IMG/VR virus record: IMGVR_UViG_3300044628_000378
Span: 1 to 37,547 of that record
Strand: one strand, 5' to 3'
Origin: a virus
DNA: 37,547 bases
The notes under the pieces were generated by a model. That model was not told where the DNA came from. It ran no database searches and was given only the letters and a program-made list of their open reading frames with translations. This document shows positions 18,960 to 26,498 of the stretch, one piece after another. Numbering within the stretch: position 1 is the stretch's first letter; the number at the start of each line of letters is the position of its first letter. The position numbers were made by a program, and so were the translations under genes.

Positions 18960-19586
18960 TTAGAACGTAAAGACCATACGAACGCGGCCATTCCCACCGT
19001 TTTCGCCTTCGGCAAAACCGCCGTTGCCGCCATATCCGGCTGTCAAACTGTTATCGCCAACTATGCCTGTTGCCCCGGCGTTAGTGAACAGAGCTCCGCC
19101 GTTGCCAGTCGTCCCCGGCACCGTATTACCGCCAGAGGCCGTACCACCCGCGCCTTGGGTATACGACGGCGTGGAAGTGCCTTGCAGACCACCATTTGCC
19201 GTCATGGTCGTAATTGTGTAGGTGCCACTGTAGACGTTTGAGAACGTCCCCGCCGTAGCCGGGCCACCGCTGCCCCCAGCACCTCCGGCGCCAACGGTGA
19301 AATTGATTGTTTTTAGGGGGTCGCCAACGCCAAGGACGAGTACCGTTTTGGAATACCCGCCGCCACCGCCACCGCCGCCTTCGTAAATGTCCGGCTCTCC
19401 AGGCGCGATGAAATACGTGCCGCCGCTACCGCCGCCGCCGCCCGCGCCCCAAACTTCAATCGTCGCGCCTGTTGCGCCAGCCGGAATCGTCACCGATCCA
19501 GAGCCGGGTTCGCTCGCGTCATAGACGCCCGCGCCAGCGCCACCGGCACTGCCGTTAAAGAACGCTGCGAGGGTCGCGCCGCCCAT
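18960..19586 (-). CDS. Glycine-rich adhesin-like tail protein, 208 aa
   Basis: I choose ATG 19586 (TGATG overlap with the preceding stop, AGGA 8 nt upstream). A longer reading from a TTG at 19616 would overlap the preceding gene. Long glycine tracts (WGAGGGGGSGG, EGGGGGGGGYS, GAGGAGGSGG, GGNGGFAEGENGGNGR) resemble polyglycine-II adhesins and Gly_rich tail proteins such as the S16 gp38 tip. The rest is Thr/Ser-rich beta structure. It may form a receptor-binding tip on the fibre encoded just upstream. The low complexity makes length changes by slippage likely. Confidence 0.75.
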   Translation of the reverse strand: MGGATLAAFFNGSAGGAGAGVYDASEPGSGSVTIPAGATGATIEVWGAGGGGGSGGTYFIAPGEPDIYEGGGGGGGGYSKTVLVLGVGDPLKTINFTVGAGGAGGSGGPATAGTFSNVYSGTYTITTMTANGGLQGTSTPSYTQGAGGTASGGNTVPGTTGNGGALFTNAGATGIVGDNSLTAGYGGNGGFAEGENGGNGRVRMVFTF

Positions 19587-20386
19587 CAGGTCAATCCTGC
19601 TCCGCTGATAAGCCAAGACGTACCGGCAATCTTAATACAAGTTGCTACGCCATTACGGGCAAGCGTTCGGGTGCCGGTCGTCGTGCTGTTAGCCAACGTC
19701 AACGTGTCTGAGGTAATCGCAATCGAAAGGTTAGTCGCGTTGACATTAATAAAAATTATGACCGTGCCGACCGGGAACGGAACTGACGAGTTAGCCGGAA
19801 TCGTGAGCGTAACGCTGGTGCCGTTCATCAAAATTGACTTACCAGCATCCGATGCAATCAGCGTATAACCCGTCGTTTTGCTGTTCTGCGGCGCATCTCG
19901 ATAGCCTGCCTCATAGTTTGTGTTAGACGGCGCGTTATCGGGAATGAGAACGGTGCCCGTAAACGTCGGGCTGGCAATCGGCGCAAACTTGGCGTCCGAG
20001 GCCGTTTTGGTGTAGGCGTCCGTGATGCCGTAACCCGACAGCGTGTCGGGCGTACCGGCGATGTCCGCCCACTCAATGCCCTGCACGCTGAAGTCGTTAA
20101 CACCCGACACGTCGTCGTACGTGCCAATCGTGACGTTCGCCGAGGTCTGAAGAACGAACTTGTATGACGCACCCTGCGTCAGCCAGACCGCATTAGCGGT
20201 CCTACCGGCGGCGTTAAGGACGATGGGGTTGGTATTAGGGGTAGCTCCAGAAGACGACGTATAGGTCGCCTGCGGGGTCGTGGTACCCGCTGCATACGTG
20301 TAGAGCTTGCCGCCCGACAGGATATTGCCGTTGTTGTCGAAAAACTGTGCCCCGACACCGGCAAAGGGAGAAAGAAATACGCTCAT
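19586..20386 (-). CDS. Tail fibre-like protein with virion-binding head, 266 aa
   Basis: The N-terminus FLSPFAGVGAQFFDNNGN, followed by LSGGKLYTYAAGTTTPQATYT, is a common virion-attachment module of podovirus fibres. The middle has a fibre repeat (DTLSGYGITDAYTKTASDAKFAP) and TFTGTV. The C-terminal block (TGYTLIASDAGKSILMNG, TIPANSSVPFPVGT, RNGVATCIKIAGTSW) is a recurrent receptor-binding module. ATG overlaps the upstream stop (ATGA). It probably recognises the host together with the glycine-rich protein. Confidence 0.8.
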   Translation of the reverse strand: MSVFLSPFAGVGAQFFDNNGNILSGGKLYTYAAGTTTPQATYTSSSGATPNTNPIVLNAAGRTANAVWLTQGASYKFVLQTSANVTIGTYDDVSGVNDFSVQGIEWADIAGTPDTLSGYGITDAYTKTASDAKFAPIASPTFTGTVLIPDNAPSNTNYEAGYRDAPQNSKTTGYTLIASDAGKSILMNGTSVTLTIPANSSVPFPVGTVIIFINVNATNLSIAITSDTLTLANSTTTGTRTLARNGVATCIKIAGTSWLISGAGLT

Positions 20387-21087
20387 ACGTACACCTGCAT
20401 AACGGTCAATATGATGGATGGAATCGCCGGCACGGGGGCGGCCGCCGCAAACGTCTGAAGCTGCACGCTAAGATCGTCAACGGAAAAATATAACTGAAAA
20501 TAGTCGCCGTTGGATAGCGGCAAGAAAAAGTTTGCAGCCGAGAAGATTTCGGCGTTGTTGCCCTGAATCTGAATCAACGACCCAGAATTGGCGACCGCCG
20601 TGCCGTTGATGGCGGGCCAAATGTAAAACCTGCCGCTACCGCCTGAAGTCTTGTCCACCTGAATAGAGAACTGCACGTTGTAGATGGCAGGCCGCGCAAC
20701 TTTGATTTTGCTGCTATCCGCCGGATCACGGTAGACGCCATACGCCGTGTCGGCGTTGTTGTAAGTAATGGCTTTAGCCGTATTGATAACGGTCGCCGCT
20801 TGAGTCTGGGTTGAAAAAAACGACCCAAAATTTACCACGTTGGGTTCGGGATAGCGGGGCATCAGTTTAAGCGCCTGTATCTCCGACTCCAGCACCGGCA
20901 CGGTGTCTTCTACCGTAGCCGCCAATGCCGGGGTCAACTCAAGGTCAGCCGTCGTGATCTGCGTCGTGCCTGCGCCTGTCAGCGTGAACTGGTTGTTTAG
21001 AAACCTAAACCATTCGCGCGAAATGAGGCCCGTCCGCTCGTCAATGAACGGTACGCGAGGCGCCGGAATGTTAGTGATATTAGGCAC
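20383..21087 (-). CDS. Tail protein at the P22 tail-needle (gp26) position, 234 aa
   Basis: GTG start at 21087 overlaps the gp10-like stop by 8 nt. The N-terminus (PRVPFIDERTGLISREWFRFLNNQF) recurs in phage structural proteins. A short helix (LESEIQALK) leads to a beta-rich C-terminal half (about 120-234) with the look of a TNF/C1q-like jelly roll (YNVQFSIQVDKTS, FYIWPAINGT, NFFLPLSNGDYFQLYFSV). Sf6-type needles end in such a knob. Length 234 and the order gp4-gp10-this gene match gp26 (233 aa), but the long coiled coil is missing. Confidence 0.6.
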   Translation of the reverse strand: MPNITNIPAPRVPFIDERTGLISREWFRFLNNQFTLTGAGTTQITTADLELTPALAATVEDTVPVLESEIQALKLMPRYPEPNVVNFGSFFSTQTQAATVINTAKAITYNNADTAYGVYRDPADSSKIKVARPAIYNVQFSIQVDKTSGGSGRFYIWPAINGTAVANSGSLIQIQGNNAEIFSAANFFLPLSNGDYFQLYFSVDDLSVQLQTFAAAAPVPAIPSIILTVMQVYV

Positions 21088-22597
21088 TGGTTCCGGCTAT
21101 CCTGAGTTCAGCGCCCATGATTGCCGTCACCATAGGGTCGGCGGCAGATACTTCGTACACGCGATCGCGCGACTTGAGGGTTGCGCCAAGCCGACGCCAG
21201 ATAACGCGGGTCTGCGTTGCGCCAATCGGCCCAAGCGACTCCCACCGCTCGTAGCTCCAAGTGTGCCCGCCATCGTCCGACCAGCGCAGCATGACCTGCG
21301 GATTAACGACGCTGTTCTCCGGCTCGCCCTCGACAACGATGTTGCCAAGGTCTTGCTGCAAGATGTACCCAGGCGCTTGTTGCTCAAGGAAGCCGGGGTC
21401 GTCGTATAGCCCGCCCACGCCCGTCTGGCAGTCAAGCTGCAACTGGTGGTGGATGGTACGGGTTAGGTTGTTCTGGCCGGTCGGCAGCGCGCGCCATGTC
21501 CGCAGCCATTTCTGCAACTGCGTGTCATCGCGGAAATACCGCAGGTCAAACTCGTAGAGACGGCCATCTTGGAAATCTCCCAAAATCGGCTTGCCCTTAA
21601 AACGGGCATGACAGTTTGATCGATGGCGACGGAATTGACCTTTCTCAAACGCTGCGCGTTCATGCCAAGCGCCGGTCGCGGCGTCATACACCCAAGTGGT
21701 GTTGGCCGTCGGGAAAATCAGCACGTAGAACGCGTGGCCGTCTTGCTGATACGTATACGCGATGGCGTCAGACAAATCAGTGTAGTTTTGGATGGCGAAC
21801 TCGACCGCATGGGTCGAAACGCGCACGCCTTGATAGCCTTGTGCGCGGTATACAACACCCTGTCCACGGGCGTCTGACCCCAACCAAAACACACTGTTAT
21901 CCAGTTTTGCAACCGAATACGGCGCAAGGCACCCGATTTCGTTGTATGCGCCTTGGATGCGCGTCAACGGGAAGTCGGGGTCGCCCGAGTTGTACCAGAC
22001 TTCAACAGAGTTGGTGCCAAACAGCCACGCTTCGCGGTGGTCTATGATGATGGATACCAAGCCGTCCGGCGAACCTTCGGCTGACGCGAAGTCAAGCGGA
22101 TCAACCGACAGGCCATCAAGCAGCGCCGTCACCCATATACGCTGGCTGTTCGGCTCGTTAAATACGAAATACCCGTCCAAGTAGCCGACCGTGACTGCGC
22201 CGGGGAAGTCAGGGTCGGTAATCTCTTGGAACACGTTGGTGTTGTTGTTGTAGATGTATCCTTTTGGGTTACAGGCTACAAATATCTGGACGCCGTTGTC
22301 CGCCATAGACACGGCGTCGTTACCCGCGATGTCGCCCAGCTTAGTAACGTTAAGGTTCTCGTCAACCTTGTAAAACTCTTGACCCGATGCGACAAACAGC
22401 GAGCCGCTAAGCGGGTACAGCCCACGAATAGGGCCGCTGCCGACTTGCATAAACCGCCGCATACCAGGGCAACGCTGAAGGTACGCGGGCTCTTTGCCCG
22501 CCTCGGGTATGACCTCGGGGTACAGATTCACCAGCCGAGCGTCGGCGGCGTTTACGCTGCGTGCAACGTAAGACGATCCGAGAATCGGCGTTTTCAT
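21080..22597 (-). CDS. P22 gp10-like packaged-DNA stabilisation (tail hub) protein, 505 aa
   Basis: The opening LGSSYVARSVNAADARLVNLYPEVIPEAGKEPAYLQ... is the classic start of the Phage_stabilise/gp10 family. Further hallmarks are GPIRGLY, GQEFYKV, DNGVQIFV, YLDGYFVFNEPNSQRIWV, HREAWLFGTNSVEVWYNSGDPDFPL and the C-terminal MLRWSDDGGHTW. It forms part of the hub that closes the portal and holds the DNA. Length 505 against 472 in P22. ATG overlaps the previous stop (TAATG). Confidence 0.92.
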   Translation of the reverse strand: MKTPILGSSYVARSVNAADARLVNLYPEVIPEAGKEPAYLQRCPGMRRFMQVGSGPIRGLYPLSGSLFVASGQEFYKVDENLNVTKLGDIAGNDAVSMADNGVQIFVACNPKGYIYNNNTNVFQEITDPDFPGAVTVGYLDGYFVFNEPNSQRIWVTALLDGLSVDPLDFASAEGSPDGLVSIIIDHREAWLFGTNSVEVWYNSGDPDFPLTRIQGAYNEIGCLAPYSVAKLDNSVFWLGSDARGQGVVYRAQGYQGVRVSTHAVEFAIQNYTDLSDAIAYTYQQDGHAFYVLIFPTANTTWVYDAATGAWHERAAFEKGQFRRHRSNCHARFKGKPILGDFQDGRLYEFDLRYFRDDTQLQKWLRTWRALPTGQNNLTRTIHHQLQLDCQTGVGGLYDDPGFLEQQAPGYILQQDLGNIVVEGEPENSVVNPQVMLRWSDDGGHTWSYERWESLGPIGATQTRVIWRRLGATLKSRDRVYEVSAADPMVTAIMGAELRIAGTSA

Positions 22598-23394
22598 TAA
22601 AAGTTCCCGGCGTAGATGTTGTAGCGATTACGCCGCGCCATAAGGCTGTACGGCATAGCCATCAGGTCACGCGGGTTGTTGATACGCTTGAGATTGCGCT
22701 TGCTGTACATCGCCACGCGACGCACTTCAGGCGCAGGCTCAACGCCAAACTCAGGCGCCAATTCCAGCGCCAAGTTGTAGCGGAACGCCCGCAGATAGCC
22801 TGGCGGCATCAAGATTTGGGTGTCAAGCGCCGCCGGGTCTAACAGCCGCTGCACTGAGATGAAGTGAAACTCCAGCGTCCGGTTAGGCACTGGGTAAACC
22901 GACATAGAGATGTTCGGGAACGTGTTGTTTACAAAAATCACCTGCGGATAGGTGCTCTGCACCGTTTTGACCGCAATGTTGTTGTACTGCAACTGGTTAA
23001 TGAACTTTATGCCGTACGACACGTTGGTCGTCGGATCACGGAAAAAGGTGGAGTCATCAAGCAGAATCGGACGCTGCTGTTCGGGGACGGGGTTGCCGTC
23101 CTCTAGTGACAAGTAGTCGTCATTCTGCGTAATGATGGGCACTTCGCTTTGAGTGCCGATGACGTACACGAAATCGCCCGTCGGGCCAAGCGTCTGAATA
23201 CGCTCCCCAGCGGGCCAGAAATAGGTCTGGTCTTGCGTACAGAACACGGCGAGACGCTCGGTGTTCCAGCTATCGACCATTTGGTCAAACGCCGACAGGG
23301 CGTCTTGGGCCATCGCAGCCGAAGGCGTCTCGCCTTCAGCCAGGATACCGAGCAGACGCAAAGCTCCGTTAATCTGATCGCCTGCGGTTGCCAT
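22597..23394 (-). CDS. P22 gp4-like head-completion/tail accessory protein, 265 aa
   Basis: The N-terminus GDQINGALRLLGILAEGETPSAAMAQDALSAFDQMVDSWNTERL matches the gp4/head-tail adaptor family found directly upstream of gp10 genes. The central part has RIQTLGPTGDFV and a C-terminal helix with PGYLRAFRYNLALELAPEFG. It binds the portal after packaging and provides the platform for gp10. It is longer than P22 gp4 (166 aa) and lacks an obvious muramidase motif. Confidence 0.85.
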   Translation of the reverse strand: MATAGDQINGALRLLGILAEGETPSAAMAQDALSAFDQMVDSWNTERLAVFCTQDQTYFWPAGERIQTLGPTGDFVYVIGTQSEVPIITQNDDYLSLEDGNPVPEQQRPILLDDSTFFRDPTTNVSYGIKFINQLQYNNIAVKTVQSTYPQVIFVNNTFPNISMSVYPVPNRTLEFHFISVQRLLDPAALDTQILMPPGYLRAFRYNLALELAPEFGVEPAPEVRRVAMYSKRNLKRINNPRDLMAMPYSLMARRNRYNIYAGNF

Positions 23395-23397
23395 AAC

Positions 23398-23595
23398 TTA
23401 CTCTTTCCTCTTGCGCCGCGCCCTTAACTCGTTACTGGCCGCAACAGGTTCCGGCGACGCAGCAGGTTCATCCTGCCGCGCCGCCGGTTCCAAAGGATCA
23501 TACTCCTCCCAACCGTGCTCGTAGTCCATAGCCGCCTCTACATCCGAGATGGCGATTTTCAGTCCGTGAACCGGGTGGCGAAGATATATGTTCAT
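23398..23595 (-). CDS. Small acidic head-region protein, 65 aa
   Basis: Begins MNIYLRHPVHGLKIAISDVEAAMDYEHGWEEYDP, a recurrent small phage protein next to head-completion genes, and ends in a disordered Pro/Glu/Ala linker followed by RARRKRKE. The charge switch from acidic to basic suggests a tether. It follows the upstream gene by 2 bases; no strong ribosome site, so coupled translation is probable. Function unknown. Confidence 0.7.
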   Translation of the reverse strand: MNIYLRHPVHGLKIAISDVEAAMDYEHGWEEYDPLEPAARQDEPAASPEPVAASNELRARRKRKE

Positions 23596-23597
23596 AG

Positions 23598-23918
23598 TTA
23601 CGGCAACAGTCCGTAAGCCTGCAAACGAGCCTCAAGCTGGCTCACGCGATCCTGAAGGTTCTTGATGACAGAAAGCACCGTGTTGCCTTCGTTCTTCGTA
23701 ACGAAGCCAAACGGAGTCGTCTGCGTCAAGTCTTGGATTGCGAAGTCAGCCGGGCTCGGCGCCGTAAACGTAATCGTCGTCGATTGCGTCGTAAGCGCTG
23801 CGCCCTTGGCTACCGGAGTCGTGCCGTAAAAGCCGACCGTACCACCAGAGGTGCCAATGACGGCACCATCAAGCTCGGGGTCGGAGAAGGCAACACCAAC
23901 TGCCTGTGTATTTGGCAT
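23598..23918 (-). CDS. Capsid decoration/head-fibre-like protein with C-terminal coiled coil, 106 aa
   Basis: Residues 1-60 are a small beta-rich domain (GVAFSDPELDGAVIGTSGGTVGFYGTTPVAKG). Residues 78-101 form a trimer-like coiled coil (VLSVIKNLQDRVSQLEARLQAYG) with heptad Leu/Val/Ile. Together this resembles short head fibres. GAGGA precedes the ATG. The next upstream gene (cement-like) starts 57 bp away, after a strong hairpin. Decoration of the capsid is inferred from fold and position. Confidence 0.7.
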   Translation of the reverse strand: MPNTQAVGVAFSDPELDGAVIGTSGGTVGFYGTTPVAKGAALTTQSTTITFTAPSPADFAIQDLTQTTPFGFVTKNEGNTVLSVIKNLQDRVSQLEARLQAYGLLP

Positions 23919-23939
23919 AGATAAGTCCTCTTAAAGAGT

Positions 23940-23967
23940 GCCCCCTACGGTGTGACCCGTAGGGGGC
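23940..23967. terminator. Strong 11-bp hairpin after the cement gene (attenuator or RNA-processing site)
   Basis: GCCCCCTACGG (23940-23950), 6-nt loop, CCGTAGGGGGC (23957-23967), a perfect stem. On the leftward transcript the stem is followed by ACTCTTTAAGAGG, without a U run, so it is not a canonical terminator in either direction. Its position after the coat and cement genes suggests it protects their mRNA 3' end or attenuates downstream tail genes. Confidence 0.6.
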
Positions 23968-23974
23968 GTTGCCA

Positions 23975-24382
23975 TTACGAGATGCGGTAGCAAGTCCAAG
24001 TAGCATCGCCAGTCTTGCGAGCGCGGAAGTGGGCCGACGTACCGTCAGCAACCACCGCAGCGCCCACAATCGTCCAGCCCGTGCCCGAGAACGTCACGTC
24101 GTTTGCTGCGTCGTCACCAAGGTTAACGCAGAAAAAGTCGATCGTGCTGCCCACGCGGGCGCTGGCCACTGCTGCGTCCAGCAGCGAAGCCGCTGCGAAC
24201 GAGTAGGTGCCGGCGCTGGTGCTGCCTGAGTCTACCGAGAACACGCCGTTCACAAGGTCGGCAACGGCGATGGTGCCCGTCGCACCAGCATACGCCGTCA
24301 CCGGACCAAGAACGCCCATAAGCGGCTCGGCAGCATTGCCGACGCCAACCTGATAACCACTAGTACCGTTAGGAAGTGCCAT
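23975..24382 (-). CDS. Capsid cement/decoration-like protein, 135 aa
   Basis: GGAG 9 nt before the ATG. A small beta-rich protein with GTSGYQVGVGNAAEP at the start and Ala/Gly/Val-rich strands (TAYAGATGTIAVADLVNG, GTYSFAAASLLDAAVASARVGS), ending in ATWTCYRIS. Immediately downstream of the coat gene in the same operon, where stabilising or fibre proteins are usual. Family not named with certainty. Decoration protein is the best guess. Confidence 0.65.
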   Translation of the reverse strand: MALPNGTSGYQVGVGNAAEPLMGVLGPVTAYAGATGTIAVADLVNGVFSVDSGSTSAGTYSFAAASLLDAAVASARVGSTIDFFCVNLGDDAANDVTFSGTGWTIVGAAVVADGTSAHFRARKTGDATWTCYRIS

Positions 24383-24412
24383 GTTTAGTTACTCCGTGAA
24401 TAAGGTTAAGAA

Positions 24413-25624
24413 TTAGCCCCAGATGCGGCAGGCCATCTGCGGGCGGATCACCGAGTAGCCATACAGCACGTCGATACGGCAGGGCATACGGTCGTTGTTG
24501 ATGTCGTACTGACGGACAACGCGCATGGAGATGCCGTTGTGAACCTGACGCGACGCCATGTCAACGCCCTGCGGGAGCAGGAGGTCGGCGGTGGCAAACG
24601 TAATCGCATCCTTGTGGTACACAAGGTTCTGAGCGTACTGGCCAGAAGCGGCACCCACGTAGGTCACGACATCACCGGCGGTCGGCAGCTTGCTGACCGT
24701 GGCGAGGGCGTGCGTCGGGCCGTACACAGCCGGCAGGAACTGAACATCGACGAACTCGGTCGAGGCCGAGGTCACGCTGTTCTGCACCACGAACTGCTGG
24801 AGCGCACCAGTGGACTCGCGGGTCTGCGGGTTGACCGCATACACGCCAGCAATGGTGAACACGTCGCCGGGGACGAGGGTAAGACCATCGGTCACGTTGT
24901 CGAGCGTCAGCTTGTTGGCACCGTTGGTCAGCGTGGTCTTCACGATCGGGGTGTCCGCGCGCGAGGCCGAGCCGTTGGTGTGCTGCTTAATCGACTGAGA
25001 CATGTTGATCTCGTCGTAGCCAAGGATGCCTTCGCCCATCATGCCGTTCTTGAACTGGCGGCTGATCGAATCAACCGGGTTGAACAAGCCCTTCATGCCT
25101 TCGACAAGGCCAGCGTTGGCCGCCGGGTTGACGGTGGCGTAGCGCGGAGCCATACCAGCGGCAGCTTCGTTCAGCTTCTGCTGCGCCTGCAACAGAACGA
25201 GCGAGGTGCCGGGGGTGACGCCAGGCGTACCGACCGACTGAAACACGTTCTTGTACGAGCTTGCCACGTCGGCGTCGATGCTGGAGGCGAGCTGGCTGAT
25301 ACGCGGCTTGAGCACGCGCTCGGCAAAGTCGTCCAACTGGAGGGCCATTTCGGCGCTGGTGAAGTTGACGCCGATGTGCTTCTGGGAGGCGACGGTGAGC
25401 GTGGTGAACTGCTCGTTGTCGTCCTGAACCTGAAGCGCAGCGCCGTCGGTCACAAGAGCGCGATCCGGCAGACGGATGCGGAGGGTCGAACCAATCTTGG
25501 CACCTTCGACAGCGAAGCTGTCGTCGTACTGACGGTTCACGTTGCGGGTAATTACGAGGTTGTTCTCCAGGATTTCCAGAGCCTTCCGCGTAATCATGTC
25601 AATAGTAAGAAGTGTATTAGCCAC
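24413..25624 (-). CDS. Major capsid (coat) protein, P22 gp5 family, 403 aa
   Basis: The opening LLTIDMITRKALEILENNL with NVNRQYDDSFAVEGAKIGSTLRIRLPDRAL is the signature of P22-type coat proteins. The inserted domain lies near residues 230-320 (LTLVPGDVFTIAGVYAVNPQTRE), and the C-terminus is DVLYGYSVIRPQMACRIWG. GTG start with GGAG at 7 nt. Length 403 against 430 in P22. It builds the procapsid on the scaffold encoded just upstream. Confidence 0.95.
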   Translation of the reverse strand: MANTLLTIDMITRKALEILENNLVITRNVNRQYDDSFAVEGAKIGSTLRIRLPDRALVTDGAALQVQDDNEQFTTLTVASQKHIGVNFTSAEMALQLDDFAERVLKPRISQLASSIDADVASSYKNVFQSVGTPGVTPGTSLVLLQAQQKLNEAAAGMAPRYATVNPAANAGLVEGMKGLFNPVDSISRQFKNGMMGEGILGYDEINMSQSIKQHTNGSASRADTPIVKTTLTNGANKLTLDNVTDGLTLVPGDVFTIAGVYAVNPQTRESTGALQQFVVQNSVTSASTEFVDVQFLPAVYGPTHALATVSKLPTAGDVVTYVGAASGQYAQNLVYHKDAITFATADLLLPQGVDMASRQVHNGISMRVVRQYDINNDRMPCRIDVLYGYSVIRPQMACRIWG

Positions 25625-25645
25625 AATAAATCTCCAAAAAAGAAG

Positions 25646-26422
25646 TTAGCGGGTACGTCGCGCTTCCCACTGCTTAATCTGCCTCAGACGCTCGGCTTCG
25701 ATCCACTCCGACGTGCTCATGTCCTTGACTGAGCGTGGGTCCGTCGTGTCTCGGGCCGGCGCGCCTACGGTTTTAGCCGTCACAGGCTTAATCGGCGGGG
25801 GCGCGTTGGTTGTTCGTTTAACTGGCGGATTGTCGGTCAATTTGACCTCAATCTTACCAATCTCCTTGGCTTGTAGGTAGGGCGCCAAACGGGAAATACG
25901 TTCAGCTTCGCGGGGGTTAGAACCTAAATAGTATGCTACATCGGGGCCAACATCCGAAGCCTGAATCGTCTCGGCCATAACGTTCGTGATTGGCAGCGAT
26001 CGGTTGTACACAACCTGTTCAAAGTCGTCGTACTTGTCAAAAGCCGCTTCTTCACGTTCCTTATAGGCCATCAACAGCTCGCGCTGCTGCCGGTCTGCCT
26101 CCCGTTTGGCCAGCAACTCCTCGGCCTTGCGGGTTGCCAAAGCATCCGCGTAGGCGTCGGGGTCGATGTCCCGGTCAGGCAGCGTGGCGGGCGTCTGAGC
26201 TTGGGACTCAGGCGCTTTTAGCGCTTGCTCTCGTTCCCACTTGCGACGTTCCCGTGCAAGCCTCTTGCCTACCAGCGCGTCGAGCTCCTCTTGGGAGAAC
26301 GTCTTGGCAGGCTTTTCCTCCGGCTGAGTTGCCTCTTGGGCAACAACTTCGGGTTCCGGTGCAGCCGTAGCAACCGGTTCCGGCGCGGGTACTTGTTCCG
26401 CTACTACTTCATTTTCAGACAT
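25646..26422 (-). CDS. Scaffolding protein, 258 aa
   Basis: I choose ATG 26422 (AGGA upstream), giving MSENEVVAEQ; a longer reading would begin at 26455 inside the leader. The N-terminal 35 residues are acidic, Pro/Glu-rich and disordered; then comes a helical charged core (SQEELDALVGKRLARERRKWEREQALK, AEELLAKREADRQQRELLMAYKEREEAAFDKYD). The basic C-terminus (ERLRQIKQWEARRTR) is where P22-type scaffolds bind coat. Directly upstream of coat, as in P22; 258 against 303 aa. Confidence 0.85.
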   Translation of the reverse strand: MSENEVVAEQVPAPEPVATAAPEPEVVAQEATQPEEKPAKTFSQEELDALVGKRLARERRKWEREQALKAPESQAQTPATLPDRDIDPDAYADALATRKAEELLAKREADRQQRELLMAYKEREEAAFDKYDDFEQVVYNRSLPITNVMAETIQASDVGPDVAYYLGSNPREAERISRLAPYLQAKEIGKIEVKLTDNPPVKRTTNAPPPIKPVTAKTVGAPARDTTDPRSVKDMSTSEWIEAERLRQIKQWEARRTR

Positions 26423-26467
26423 TTTGATTCCTAATGAATCCCTGGTGAGCCGCACCAGTACGGTTAA

Positions 26468-26495
26468 ATCGTACGCTGTTGCGCAAAAGAGTCAA
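26468..26495 (-). promoter_or_regulatory. Leftward promoter of the scaffold-coat block
   Basis: Minus strand: TTGACT (26495-26490), 16-bp spacer, TACGAT (26473-26468). It gives a leader of about 40 nt before the scaffold ATG (26422). The -10 region is part of AAATCGTACG (26466-26475), a motif shared with the palindrome at 9788-9801. A promoter here would boost capsid protein production independently of the upstream late transcript. Confidence 0.55.
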
Positions 26496-26498
26496 GCG

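Noticed and set aside
19300-19460. Glycine-rich tract as a possible sequencing or assembly artefact
   Set aside because: The frame stays open through several separate glycine blocks with normal flanking codons and resembles known Gly-rich adhesins.
24539-25732. 397-codon plus-strand open frame opposite the coat gene
   Set aside because: Mirror of the coat protein coding frame; no ribosome site, composition typical of an antisense shadow.
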